This document shows positions 13,052 through 26,100 of a stretch of 64,000 bases of DNA, one piece after another. The position numbers and the translations under genes are program-made. Within the stretch, counting starts at the first letter, position 1; each line of letters starts with the position of its first letter. A model generated the notes under the pieces. That model saw only the letters and a list, made by a program, of their open reading frames with translations, was not told where the DNA came from and made no database searches. Source of the DNA: Meandrina meandrites (lineage: Eukaryota > Cnidaria > Anthozoa > Scleractinia > Meandrinidae); contig OY855903.1 in NCBI GenBank assembly GCA_963693305.1, forward strand, positions 54,370,150 through 54,434,149, read 5' to 3'.

Positions 13052-16000
13052 AAAAGCCGTTGTTGCGTGACGTCAATCGTCCAATCGTCCCATTTTTATT
13101 ACGTCAATCGTCCAACAATAGAAACGTCTTCCAAATGTGGTCTGCGCGAGCCGGTTAGCTATTATTAGCCGGGGAATAATGAATAATACTATGTCTTAGC
13201 TAGTCCGTCGTTTTGTAGTGTTTTCCACTGGAGGAAGTCCCAGATCGCGAATAGGAAGCAAAATCTCTGGCACTTACTCAGACGATTAATAAGTCAACCT
13301 TTTACATTTTTTATATCTTTTTATCTTTTTTTTTTATTTTTTAATTTATTATTTTTGATTCAGAGCCGACTTCCATTTTTTTTAACAGGTACATGTAACA
13401 TATCAAACACGAGAGACAGTGGCATCGGGATATCCAAACACCGCAACATTAAAGCAAACTTGTCATGGAGGCTATTCAATGCGCATCCAAAAGGAACCAT
13501 AGGACTAGATTATTATTCAGCTTTTTATGGACACCAGTATAGTGCTGACTCTCACTTATGCATCGCGGCATTTGAATGCTCTCAAATTTCGTAGATAAAT
13601 ATCTTGATCTCAGAGGGACGAAACCTTGAGTGAGGCTCTTGTACCTTACGAAACTCCATCGCTCGCACCGCCGTGCGACATTTCAATGGTCTCAATTTGT
13701 GGATCCAGGGTGGGTTATATCTTTAATTTGCCAGTTTGAAGCCACTCTACATTTTACATACAGAAAAACATGGGTATATTACACTTGGAAGCTGCAGGGT
13801 GTTTTTTTTTTCTTTTTTAAGATAGGAGCTGCCACCCCAGCGCCGGTGACTGTATGCAAGGAAAGAATTCTTCCAGTATGGTAATCGGAAATGTCGAGTA
13901 TTTAGGAGCTGTTGCCGCCATTGTTCCAAAACGGCCATACAGGGTCATTTTTGATCGTAAACCAGAGAGTTTTGTCGTGCATATTGGATTGTCTTCCTCT
14001 TTTTTCGAAGTTTGTGATTAGAAGTAATTAGAAGTTGAAATGAAACTTACACGGCTTTTCCTATTTTTATCTATTTTTTCGCCATGATTATAGATTTTAT
14101 AGCTTTGTGTATAATTCAGTCACTGCATAGTTTTCAGTATCAGAGCCATCTATCACATATCAATTCATATTGTTATGAATAGTAAAGTATTCTATATCTA
14201 ATTACCGTACCCAAATTCGCAAGTAGCCAATCAAAGCGAGATCTACTGTCCTGATATCCTATGATATCAAGTCACTGACATGATATGCCACGATCTCATG
14301 GTCACTTAAAAGTAAAGAAGTGTTACCTTACGATGAATTGAAAAGAGCTTTTACCAATAAAACAAAACCTCGTAATTTAAGTTTACCTGGTGTTTACGGG
14401 TCGTAAAAGGAGTACAATCTTTCCCGTCAAACCTAACTTTGGGCACGCTCGCCAACTGCGCGATCTTCATTCAGCTTAAAACAATGTAGTCGGAGTTCCC
14501 AAATTTTTCGCATAATTTGCACAACGAATCTGGCAAGCATGGCTTGAACAGAGCGATTTTGTCGAGGACGAGAAGAAACCCATCGAAGTTTACAAGGAAC
14601 AAGAACTTTCCAGATTTTTTGCTGAATTTGGAAACGGCAAAAACCTAATCGTACCTTTTTGGTATGACTCGGCAGCATATCAAGCTCGTTTAGTCTCGCC
14701 GTGGGTATTTTATCTCGACTGCGTCTCGCCAAAATACGAACCTAGGCTCGACCAAGCTCGCATGACATGCCGCCGAAGGTACCATTAGGTATAAAAATTG
14801 TGTTTGTTATTTTCAAAAAATTACTTCTCTGTAAAGCTTGTACAACATAACGCCTTCGTCGTATTGCTTTTTACCACTGAAGCTTAAGCATAAGCTGTTA
14901 AGCTAAATTGGAATAAGATTCCGTAAAGAGGTTTATTGTCAACATTCACAATCTGTCCAGTTTTCTGTCATAGATATATTTTTTTTAGATTTGATGCGAT
15001 TAAAGTCACACCAATAGTTAAAACATGTCGTAGTGCATGTTTAAGTTGGGAAATAATATCTGTGATATTGATATTTTTTTTTTCATAAAGTATATGCTTT
15101 GTTTATAGTGATCATGCCCTTAGCTTCGAACTTGTTTGCGACATGACACTGAAACAGAGGAAACAAATATTTTTGTGTGCGCAACTTATGATAATTCAAT
15201 TTTTATCATGTTTGCACCCCCGAGGCCACCCAACAAGTCAAGGGGTGACATTCAGGTAGGAAAACTTCTTCTAATGGTTTGCTCTGCAAAAAATCAATAG
15301 GATAGTTTTGTATAATGTGAAAACAAGAAGTAAACAAGAAGTAAACATGACGAGTCGAAGTAAACACGAAAAAGACACGTTCTAATTTTTTCCTGACACA
15401 TTGATCTTTTCTCCACTTCCAATTTTACGTCATTCTGTTCGGCAACCAAATCCAAATCTTTCATCTTCATCCTGTGTGCATTCTGACCATTTGCTTTTTA
15501 TTTTGAAGTAAAGAATCATTGTTTGATATGTGTTTGAACTTGTTCAATAATCGTACCCTGATTGGGATGTACTTCAGATAAAAATCATTCAACAGTTTTC
15601 AAGCCAATGTTTGCGTGAGGAGTAGCTTTTTCATTTCGGGGGAAAGTCTTTACTTTTGGGACTGACTTAACGGTACATGAAAAATGAACCACGCGCGCAA
15701 TGAATGCGGGATGAAAATATTTTTTATCAGAACCGGTTCGCGGAATTGGTATTACCGAAAAAAAAATTCGAGTTTTTGAGGACCAGAATGACTCCTGATC
15801 GAGCTATTACCTCCAATCGATAAGTGCTATATCAAAAAGGTGGTTAGAAGGACTAACACACAGGAGGTGACCTAAAGCACTAAGTAATGAGCCTAAAAAG
15901 CACATTAGAATCATATTCAAAACTTCTAAGATAGCGTCACCTGACGCAATCCGGATATTGGAAACCTTACTTTATCATTGTCTTTTCACATTAGTATCTT

Positions 16001-16717
16001 TGGAAGAAAACATTTGCAAAACCGAAACACCTTCTTCATATTCAGTAACTAAGGTGAAAGATTAGCATGGAATAATACTTTGGGCAGTTTTCAATTGCGT
16101 GAAAGCTGAATTAAGTATTAGTAGAATCTCTTAGTCATTTCAAACGGAACTGGCTTTAGACCAAAATCAAAACCTTTTCTTGATAGACAATAGAAACGTT
16201 AAGCCTTTACTGTGTGCGGCAAAACACTCAAAGTCCTCCCGCTGGGCATATTAAATTTTGTACTTAAAAACTAATAAAAAATACTTTATCTATGTTAATT
16301 TGGAGAAGCGTTTAACAACTTGTTACACAAGGTTTCCTATATTCTTGATCTCTCCAAAAAAGAGTGTTGTATTATTTCCTTTAAAGTGAAGCCTGCAATG
16401 AAGATGTATGGTTATAACAAGAGGAAAGGGCCTTAAAAACTTGAAATGAAATCATTTTTGTTTGTCTCAAAACGGAGACAAACAAATTAGAAGCAACGAC
16501 TCAAAATTCGTCTCAATAAATCCTGGCGAATAAAAATGCTTTTTTCATATGCGTCTAATGCTTTGAAAAGGTCCTCGTAGTTCGCACGTAATGAAGAACA
16601 GCACGCCTGTCCTATTTAATTTAAAAATTTTCATTTAAAACTGTTTGTCATGTGAAACGCCAGATTTTTGTCAAACTCTCTTAAACATGCTTCTTTTGTT
16701 TTTGTTTTGTCTTTCAG
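13052..16717. other. Intergenic upstream of the receptor gene
   Basis: No supportable gene. The repeated string ACGTCAATCGTCCAA occurs twice near 13069-13114. The minus-strand frame at 14433-14732 has no known domain. The first exon and promoter of the receptor may lie here, because the first coding exon begins right after a splice acceptor, but no non-coding exon could be placed. Confidence 0.5.
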
Positions 16718-16719
16718 CA

Positions 16720-17166
16720 ATGAAGGGTACAGGCTATACAGGAGTTTTACTCGGTCTTGCGTGTTTTGTGGTGTTGGCTCAATATGCATATTGTCGCTCA
16801 CATTTTGAAATATATACTGAACTGTGCTGTGAAAACTTATCCAACTCGAGTGATTTGCGCTGTTGGAATAAAACACAAGAAATGAGAAATGCAACAAATA
16901 CAACGGCATTCGCCCTATGCACACAGGAAATGGTGGGAAAGGCATGTTTCAATGTAACTGCCGTACAGCCATGTCAAGATGATCCTGCTGAAAACACCTC
17001 AGCCCAAGGAAAAAAGGAAATTCATATAGGCGCGTTTGTACCTTTTTTGAAAGATGATAGATATGGATATTCTAACGCCATGAAGATGGCCATCGCTCTC
17101 ATAAACAACAGAACTGACATTTTGAATAATTATACACTGGTTTTGGACTCTGAAGATACACATTGG
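16720..17166 (+). CDS. Receptor exon 1: signal peptide, start of flytrap
   Basis: 149 codons. It holds a hydrophobic leader (MKGTGYTGVLLGL..., residues 1-25), a Cys-rich stretch with several N-x-S/T sites, and IHIGAFVPFL, the first strand of the Venus-flytrap fold. The donor is gtaagt at 17167. The open frame running on to 17379 is intron read-through. Confidence 0.9.
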
Positions 17167-20100
17167 GTAAGTGTGCCATTTTTATTTATTTTCGTTTCTT
17201 TGCAGAATTTAGCCAGGCTTTTGAAATTTATAATACAGTTCACATATACTGGTGCAGTTTTCGTCTTCAATAAATTAATGAAGTATTTTATTGTTAATTG
17301 TTTAGACGTTTACAGTCATATCTACAGCATTACTGGTGTGAGATCGGGAAAATTACCAATGCTATCTACCACTTCCTAAACTCTCCAAAATTAATGCAAC
17401 CTCCCGTTGGGTCTTTTATTGATAGCAGCCGATTTTGGGGAGAAAAAATTAAACTGACAACGATAAATTAAAGTGACAACGACTACTTGGTTTCAAATCA
17501 AGCAAAAAATAATCCTTTACAGGAGCGCTATAGTATGTTTTGTTTCCAAATTTGCCTGGCTTCTGTCCGATAAAATCTTCTGTTGAGCAACAAATTAGAA
17601 GTATTCAAGAAAATGGAATAAGCCCTTCTTTAAATCCGGCCTATAAAATTATTTATTTTACATCTGAAAGTAACAAAAGGAATCCCCCGTGTATTAGCGG
17701 ACATGTCCTTCAAAGGAGTAAAATATTTGAAGAATAATTCTACCTTTATACAAGTGTAGATCCCGTTCAAATATTGAGAGATTTTGGTTCCGTGATTAAT
17801 TAAAGTCGGTACTGCGGCTTGCTAGTAAATTCTTACAATAATTAGAAAGAACCTGTCATCCTACTTTTTTTTCCATTTAAAACTCATTGAAAAATAGGCA
17901 AATTCAAGAACACAAGTGATTTTTCAAAATTTGTTCTTTTCTTTTTGGATAAATGAATTGGTTTTATTTTCGCTTGTTTGAAATATCAGCGGTGTTCTTT
18001 GTTGAGTGTTTTGCTTTCCCATTTCAAAGTACTGTTGTGACGTTGTTCCGGTTGAAATGAAAAGATCTTATAAGTGAACTGTTATTCTGTCATTTCTTGT
18101 TTGAGGCTTCATTATGCTTTTTAAATAAGGGAGGACTGCACCAACTGACTTGAAGACATTTATTCGCAGTTTTGCCGAATAAATAATAAATCATGAATAC
18201 AATAATTTTTTTGTGAACATTCTTGGTAGTTACCTCCTATAAACTACCTCCCGAAGCAGCCAGAAGGCTAATTTCTCTTATTTCTGTATGAAACTGTGTG
18301 GGAGGCAAAAAACGTGACCGAGCATATGCAGAAGTATATGATTTATCCAGTTTGAGTTAATGATACGTCGCGTTGTGTGGGTCTCATTTTAATAATGCCA
18401 CTGTGTGGGAGGTATCGTATAAAATATCCAACATAAACACTCATCAAGAAAGCATATAGCGTTTCAAATAATGCAAAAAGGCACTTCAGAGATTTCTGGC
18501 TGAGAGTGTTTGGTCACGCAAAGTAACCATTTATCTACATTATTCTGAAAACTTGTTTGGGTTCGTAAGCTGATTTTTGCAGCAAATTAGCATGACTTGA
18601 GAGGTCTTCGAGCTGAGAAATCTTAAAAAGGCTTCGATGAAATCATTTATATCTTAAAGTTCTAACAGTTTTGGAGTCTGATTTGTCGCGGACATTTTGC
18701 TTTATAGTCGGAAAATGTAATTGCGTGAAGAAAAGAGGTGGTCGCTAAAGATGAATTTTCTTGACAACAAATTTTATGGCAAATGTAGGTCAATGTAAAC
18801 AAGTGGAGAAAATTGTATTTTTGAAAAAGTGAGGCTTAAAAGGTTAAGCTGCTATTTCCTTCTAGAACTTTTCGTTCTGAAGTTTATGTCAACCATGCAT
18901 TTGAGCTATGTGTTCGTTGTTTGAGGAAACAACTTTCTTTAATTGTCATTTCTTTTGGAAATATTGACGAACCAATCCATTAACCGACAGAAATAAACGG
19001 AAAAGGATGTGCAGCCGACTTAACACTTTTTGTTTCACATAAAGAACATTTGGAAGTGCCATTATTGATGTTCTTCATCAACCAATCCTTTGAGACTCGA
19101 CAGAAAAAGGTTCAGTGCAAACCTCCAAGAGACATTTTTTCGATTTATCCCGGTTTGTGCCCATCAAGATGATAACAAGAACGTCATGTACAAAGCAATA
19201 GTGTTGTATCGACAAATTTAAAAAATCCATTTTGACCGCTTTGCATATTCTGTTGCTTTAAAACACTCGAATACGGCACGCGCGAACCTACAACCTCCTA
19301 ACTAATATTTTTATTAAAAGTAATTTATGTTTGTTATTATTATTATTGCTATTAACGCGACAATGTTATGTGCGTGTATAAATTAGACTCGAGTTATGCG
19401 GCCAAACATATTGCAAGCAATGGTCATAACAAAAAAACGGTAACGTCCAATAGCTCTCTTCATGGTTGGCTTTCTCGTTTGCATTGCAGCATATTCCAAC
19501 GTGATTCTGAACCAATTTCGGTTGATTTCTTAGCTTATGCTTGAAATTGCATAGGAATCACATGGGTATTGCAAATGAGATGGTGGAGAGGACTGTTCGA
19601 CCTCAAAAGTCCTTTGTCAATTGCCAAGTCCCAGGCCTTCTAAAACCTCAAATTGAAAATGACCATCTATGCGATCAGCCAAAATGTCAAGCCGATGTGC
19701 TCGCTTTGGAGATATGGTCGCACATGTAGGTCAACCGCATGCAGTTGTTTTTTATGGTTCAAACATGGTCCCGTGCTAGATTTATTACACGACTGAAAAT
19801 ATTTTTTATACATGTGAGCGGAAAGCGGAAACGATAAAAAGAACAGGATTTTGATCGAGGACCCAGCGGGTGTGTCGGTCGAAAAGGATTCCCTAACGTT
19901 GTTTTACAAACCAATAAAAAGTATGCGGAATTTTTTCATGCAAATCAAGTTTTCTTTTTACTCTCTTAAGTCACTTTATCACGCGCGGGATCATGCGGGA
20001 TAATACCCAGTCCTGAACATAGAAAAGAAATGGACCGACAATGGAGCATTCTGATTGGTCTATTTTAGTTACTGGTCCCTGACTACCTTATTCGTGTAAA

Positions 20101-23100
20101 TTTAAGAAGCTTTTGCAATACTGCTAATCCTATGTAAATAAAGCTTGTTGTTGTTGTGTAATAATTTATGTTATCGCTTAGGCATAAACATACAAAAGTT
20201 TTAGAACAGGTTCTTATTGTATTTCTCCAGGACAATGGTGCATACGCCACAGCTGCATTATTTAAACTCCTGAGCAAGAAAGACAAACCTGTTATATTAC
20301 TTGGACCTCAAAGTACCAAGGCTCTGGAGCCCGTAGCAGAGGCTGCTCCCCTGTGGAGACTGGTTCAGGTATGAATCTTCTTTTTAAGAACAAATACAAA
20401 CAGACTTCTGAAAAGTACCTACTTAAGCGGTTGTGGTCGTTACGATGAATTTTACCTCTATTAAGTAGCCAACAAGCTAATTTCATACAATAGTCCGAAA
20501 TAAAAGTGACGACCGATAAATGCACTGTCTTCTTGACGCGATTCGGTTCTCACTGAGCAAATTGAAAATATTTAACAATTATTGGACGAGGTTGAGCAAA
20601 ATATCGTGATTTGCCAGTGGCTAGCAGATCAATTTTTGATCTGCGAGACACTGGTAAATCAAGAAAATCACCAAACTGGGTTATTTCTGAGTATCTCCAA
20701 TAATCACATTTAACATTCTATACGGTTTACAACGAACAGTATATTTTTTTTCGTTTTCTTCAGGTTTCGTATGCATCAGGTTCACCTAAATTTGAAAGCC
20801 AGTTAATCTATCCTAACACTTATCGAGCCGCTCCTTCATCGACGTCGTACAGCAAAGCAAAGGTGGCCTTCATCAAACACTATGGTTGGAAAAGAGTTGC
20901 TATACTGCACGAATACGATCCGGAGTTCTTTTCGCCGGTACAGATCCTCTATTCCTTGTTAAACTTTAGGTGGCTAAACACAGTCTCCGCGTGCTCTTTG
21001 GTTTCAATGCCATGGTAACGCAACATAGTCTTAGCGACATGCAAAATTTACAACATCAGCTTGTCCGATGCACCTTTTGGAAAAAAGAATAGGTACTCTA
21101 AGATTTGAAAAACTGACAGTGTTCAACCACCGTTTCTAAGTTGACTTTTCTTGCAACGAGTATTTCGCACGATACCCTGTACTGAGTGGTATAAATAAAT
21201 AATAGCCTCCATTTGGCGCGAAAATATGCACAGATATTCGTCCGCGGACATTATCTGTTCCGAGAAGCGAACAGTTTTCCGAGAGCGAAGCTCGAGGAAA
21301 ACTGTGAGCTTCGAGGAGCAGATAATGTCCAAGGACAAATATCTGTGCATATTTTTGAAGCCAAATGGATGCTATTGTCTTTATTATCCTTCAAATATTT
21401 GTTTTACAAGGCCGCATTTTGGGAGACCTTTTCTCAGAGCTTTTAAACGTCACAGAAATTCTGACAGCGCTCAAAATATTATTAGTCTGTTCAAAGTGTT
21501 TAGTTTTATTCATTTTAACAATTTAGTCGGGATAAAAGCTAAACGTGCGAACGTAAATCGCAAAGTTCGAAAACTGGAGAATATCACTTGGGGAATATCA
21601 TCTGATATTCTCCAGTTTTGGCTGCATCACGTGACGTATTTAAACCAATCGCGCGCGCGAAAAATATTTGATGGATTATAATACTCTACACGAACTATAG
21701 TTAGAACTTTAATTTTCAATGAAGATCAAAGCTAAAAAGGAACATATATAAAGAGTAAAGGTTAAGCTTGCGTCTCCACTTGGCCAGGACTTGCATGTAC
21801 TTGCGTTAACTTGCGATGACTTGCGTTCACTTTGGTTGAGATCAAACTGCGGGCGCAAGTCAGCGCAAGTTTTTCACCGTTTAGCCACCCAACGAAAGTC
21901 AACGCAAGTCTTGCTGCTTACATCAAGTACTGAATTGCGGCACGCGCAGTAGCATTTAAGGAGGCTCACAACGGTTTCCAGCAATTTCAAGCTCTTAACT
22001 TTGGTGGGCCAGTACTACAAATCTTTATCAGTTGCTGCTACAATAATGATATCGAGCAAATGTCCAATCATCGCTGAATAAGTTGTGGTCCTTTTCATGA
22101 CGTCACTGGTTACTTTAGCAACAGTTTTACCTGTTAAAAATACCCTTAATTTTCCCTTTAAGTGCTTATAACTCAAAAACGAGTCCGGTGACCCCCATTT
22201 TTTATTATTGAATAATGATTGGCATGTTAAGATGCAACTTTTTGCAAAGTTAAAAAAATTTCTCCGGAGCAGTTTCAGAGCCACCCAACGCAAGTTTGCA
22301 TTCAAGTTCAACTTGCGACTACTTGTGTCCAATTGCGTTACCGTTTGGCCGGGGCTTTAAAAATGAAATAGCGGTAGCTTAAAAATAAAGCTTAGGTATC
22401 ACGCATGGTTTCCTGATTCCAGGCAGTCGACAGCTCAAGCGCAAAAGGCATTAACGTTCAGTTTACTTTAATATAAACATGTAAACCTTTTAACTCAGCA
22501 AATACAAATAGATTACAAAAAAAGGAACCAAAACCACATGACGCTTTTTGCAATCGACTTCCTTTTATATCTACAGACAGTGGATAAGCTTAAAAATGAG
22601 CTGGAGAGGAACAACATCAGCATCATTGCAGTGGAAGGGTTCGAACAACGCGGCAATCTCAGTTTTCAAATGGAAAAACTCAAGGTAATTTATTTGTTGT
22701 TGTTCGGTTGTAGTTGTCTTCTTGGCATCACACGGTCAAAATCCAAAAACCTGCTACATTCCTACGAGCAGGTAGCCGGGTTCAAGGTTCACATCGTTTT
22801 TGAGCAAAATGACTGGTAGTAGTTTGTTTTGTTATACTGGGAATGTACAGACTTGAGGTCAAGGCCTCTCGTGCTCTCCTTTCCTGAAGACCTCCTGTCG
22901 ATTTGTAGCACATGATCATAGCCTTGTGTAACTATTATCATTTTCTTTCTATTGCAATCAGTCACTGGACGCTAGGATCATAATTGGTGAGTTCGGTGAC
23001 GTTGGAGCCAAATACGTCTTCTGTGAGGTAAATAGCAGTCAGTCAGTCCTCTTCGTGCCCTGTGGCACGTAAGTCCTTCGTAAGAGAGCGCCACTGGCTT

Positions 23101-26100
23101 TCATCCTCTGCCCTCTGCCCTGCTGTTTCGAAAGAAAGATGGGTTTTCTTTCAGTTTCTTCTGTATTTGCCTCCCCCAGGTCTCCTTTGGGCGACCACGA
23201 TTTCTCTTACCCTTAAGTAAAAGTCAATTCCACTTTGATTTCTTAAAGGTTAAACGAGCAATGAAAAACTACAGGGAAACAGACAAGTTTTTTTGGAGTG
23301 CTTTCGTGGCTCGAAACAAGCCGTAATTATAAACGTGCAATCGAGTTTGTTTCTCTACGTTGGAACGGTTGTCACTGATTGGCTAGTTTTAAATTTAAAT
23401 TAATTGCATGTCCAGTTTAATTTTTAGCTACTTCGGCTTTGATTTTCGCTTATAACCCCAACGAGCGAGATCAAGAGGTCTCCCACAGATCTCCCATGAG
23501 TTTGCTGCAAGATAAAATTGAAAGTAAAGGGTTATTGACAGAAGACATAGACTGATATTTTTGTTGGAAGCAAGTTTTCATTTCATGTAAGTAAAGCCAT
23601 AATAACAATTAGTTTTGTTTTCACCGAGCTTCACATATACCGACATTTCTTTGCCGTCAAGTTTATTCAAAGAATGCCGAATTTTTTTGCACTGGTCAGC
23701 AGAATAAAAGAAATATGACCCATCGACCCACCGACCAACTGTGTGAGTGAACTGGCAGTCACCTACAAACTACTGATTTGCATTCTGCAATCAGTCCCAA
23801 AACGGGCTACAGCAGTGAGTGTGTGAATAGGGACCTTAAGATACAAGGAGGGGAAGGCCAGGACGGCAACGGCAGTGGACGCGGGAAACTCGCACGAGTC
23901 CCGTCGTGTCGCCAAAAACAACATGCTTAAGATGTGTATTTTCGTACAGGACGGCGACGTCAATAACTGGAGCTTTATAACAGCACTTTACAAAACCAAT
24001 GACATCCTCTCGAGACGGTAGAAATCATATCCTATCAAGCCTAAACGATGGTGAACAGATTCTTCGTGATATATATGAAGCAGACATCTAATATTAATAA
24101 AGAACTAGGAATTTCCATATAAGAAATCAAACGAAACAATATTCTGACCTGGTGACGTAGAAAAGAAGGTAAAATCTCACTCGTAAAGAAGTAGTGGCTT
24201 TGCTTTTCGCTACCGGAGCGCTTAAGAATCCTTTCGAGAATCCTGACTTCATGTGATTGTTTCAATTTCCTCTGCAATAGTATATTACAAGAATCTATAA
24301 TACAACAACATACATCAAGTTCCGGGAATTATGAAAACACAACTAAAGACCGATTCATTTGTGTGCAATTACTTTATTTGCTCCATAGATGCTTTCAAGA
24401 TACTCGTTTTCACATAATTTCCCCAGCTGTACTTACACTTATTTATTTCCTTTACTTCGCTTTCGATCCGCTTGAACACTCGTGACAGCGACTGAAACAC
24501 AGACGAACAGGCAAGGAATATTTTCATATTTTTTTTTCGAATTCCAACGTATTTCTACGCTACAATCACGAAAAGTCAGAACCTAATAAACATTCTCGTC
24601 AGTATAACTGAAAATAACGTCGATTAGAATACTTGTCAAGCAAAAACAAACGTAAAATACTCACGTTCTCCACACGACGGCAAATCGGGTGAAATGACGT
24701 CCTCGACGAGACAAGGACTGCGGGGAGTTGAGTTGAGAGTTCTCGTGCGCATGCCTGGTTGTGTAAATTTACTTCCGATAGCTGTCCTAGCACCTACCGT
24801 CCTGGTATCTTAAGGTCCCTAATATTCTCACGAAAGAACTGTTGTTTACTCAGTAGTAGTCTAGCATTTTAAAATTAGTATTATCAGTCATAGCCTTTAC
24901 ATTTACCCATTATTATTTTATAGCAAATATTCAATTTATACGTGAATTATCTACCTACTCGACGTTCAACCAGTGGTTGTTGTCATCTTGACAGGCTTTT
25001 AAAAAGAAAATGTATGGATCGCACTATGCCTGGATAATATTTGGCGAGTTTAAGCCAAGCCGAATTTTTGGAGCCCATGCAAAGTGTAAAAGTGACGAGC
25101 TAAGACAGGCAGCCGATCGTTACATTTCAACGATCAAGCTGGACATACTACAGGACAACAACAAAACATTATCTGGAATGGTAAGTTTTTTTTAAATAAA
25201 AGGAACGAGCAGTGAAATTTGCATCCTTGCTATCAACATGAAGCGGTTAGGTGTATTACTTTTATCTTTGGATCATGCTAGACCATCACAGCATTCAGTG
25301 AGTTTGCAAGTACGAATACATTCTCAAGGGCAATATGAAAGAACAGCATCTAGCTCAATCACACAACACACCAAAATGGGAAAACTAAGACATCTGATCT
25401 TGTATTTATGACAAACCATCTGAATAATGGGTCACGGAACAAGTCTCCGCGGTTTGGTCAGAACCTGTACGGATGCTGTAGCAGCCATTGACAGTTGTTC
25501 CGTGCTTGTCCTCATGTCGCAGGCAGGCATAAGAGTCTCATAAAAATCATTGACCCCGCCGTTTACTCCATAGGCTAACTTGTATTGATATGTATAGAAT
25601 AATGTAGTTTGTTTATAAAGCTTGGACAATTAGGTGATGTTCGCTATAGTTAAATACCGGCAGGGTTAAAACCCTCCAGGTATTAAGGTAAGTTAATACT
25701 TACCACCTACACCATTATATAACAACCTTGGAAACGAATGCACCCGATTGATGAACAAGCCTTGGTGGACTGGTTCATATACCAGAAGACACAGACTTAA
25801 GTTTATCACGTTTTAATTCAGTAATAAATTCAAATTCAAATTCAATAAATATACCAAACCCAATTTTTTTGCTCTTTTATGGTTCCTCAGACTTCGGAAA
25901 ACTTCTGGAGTAAAATGGTCAGGTTAAATAACAGCACAAAACTCAGAAAGATTTCTGCATACGCGTTTGATGCGGCATGGGCGATAGCATTGACGTTGAA
26001 TGCTTCTTTTGCCGATGGAATGACATATGAAAAACTTCAAAAGCCGACCTACAAGGAAGTTCGCCTGCTTAGAAAGTGGATCGACAAGATAAACTTTCAA

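Noticed and set aside
16645..16719. Upstream in-frame ATG for the receptor
   Set aside because: The sequence from 16691 to 16717 is a pyrimidine tract ending in an AG acceptor, and the second ATG starts a proper signal peptide.
17167..17379. Continuation of receptor exon 1
   Set aside because: A strong gtaagt donor precedes it, and exon 2 continues the family alignment in phase.
21226..21681. Plus- and minus-strand frames around MHRYSS...
   Set aside because: They arise from the palindromic element and have no domain or splice context.
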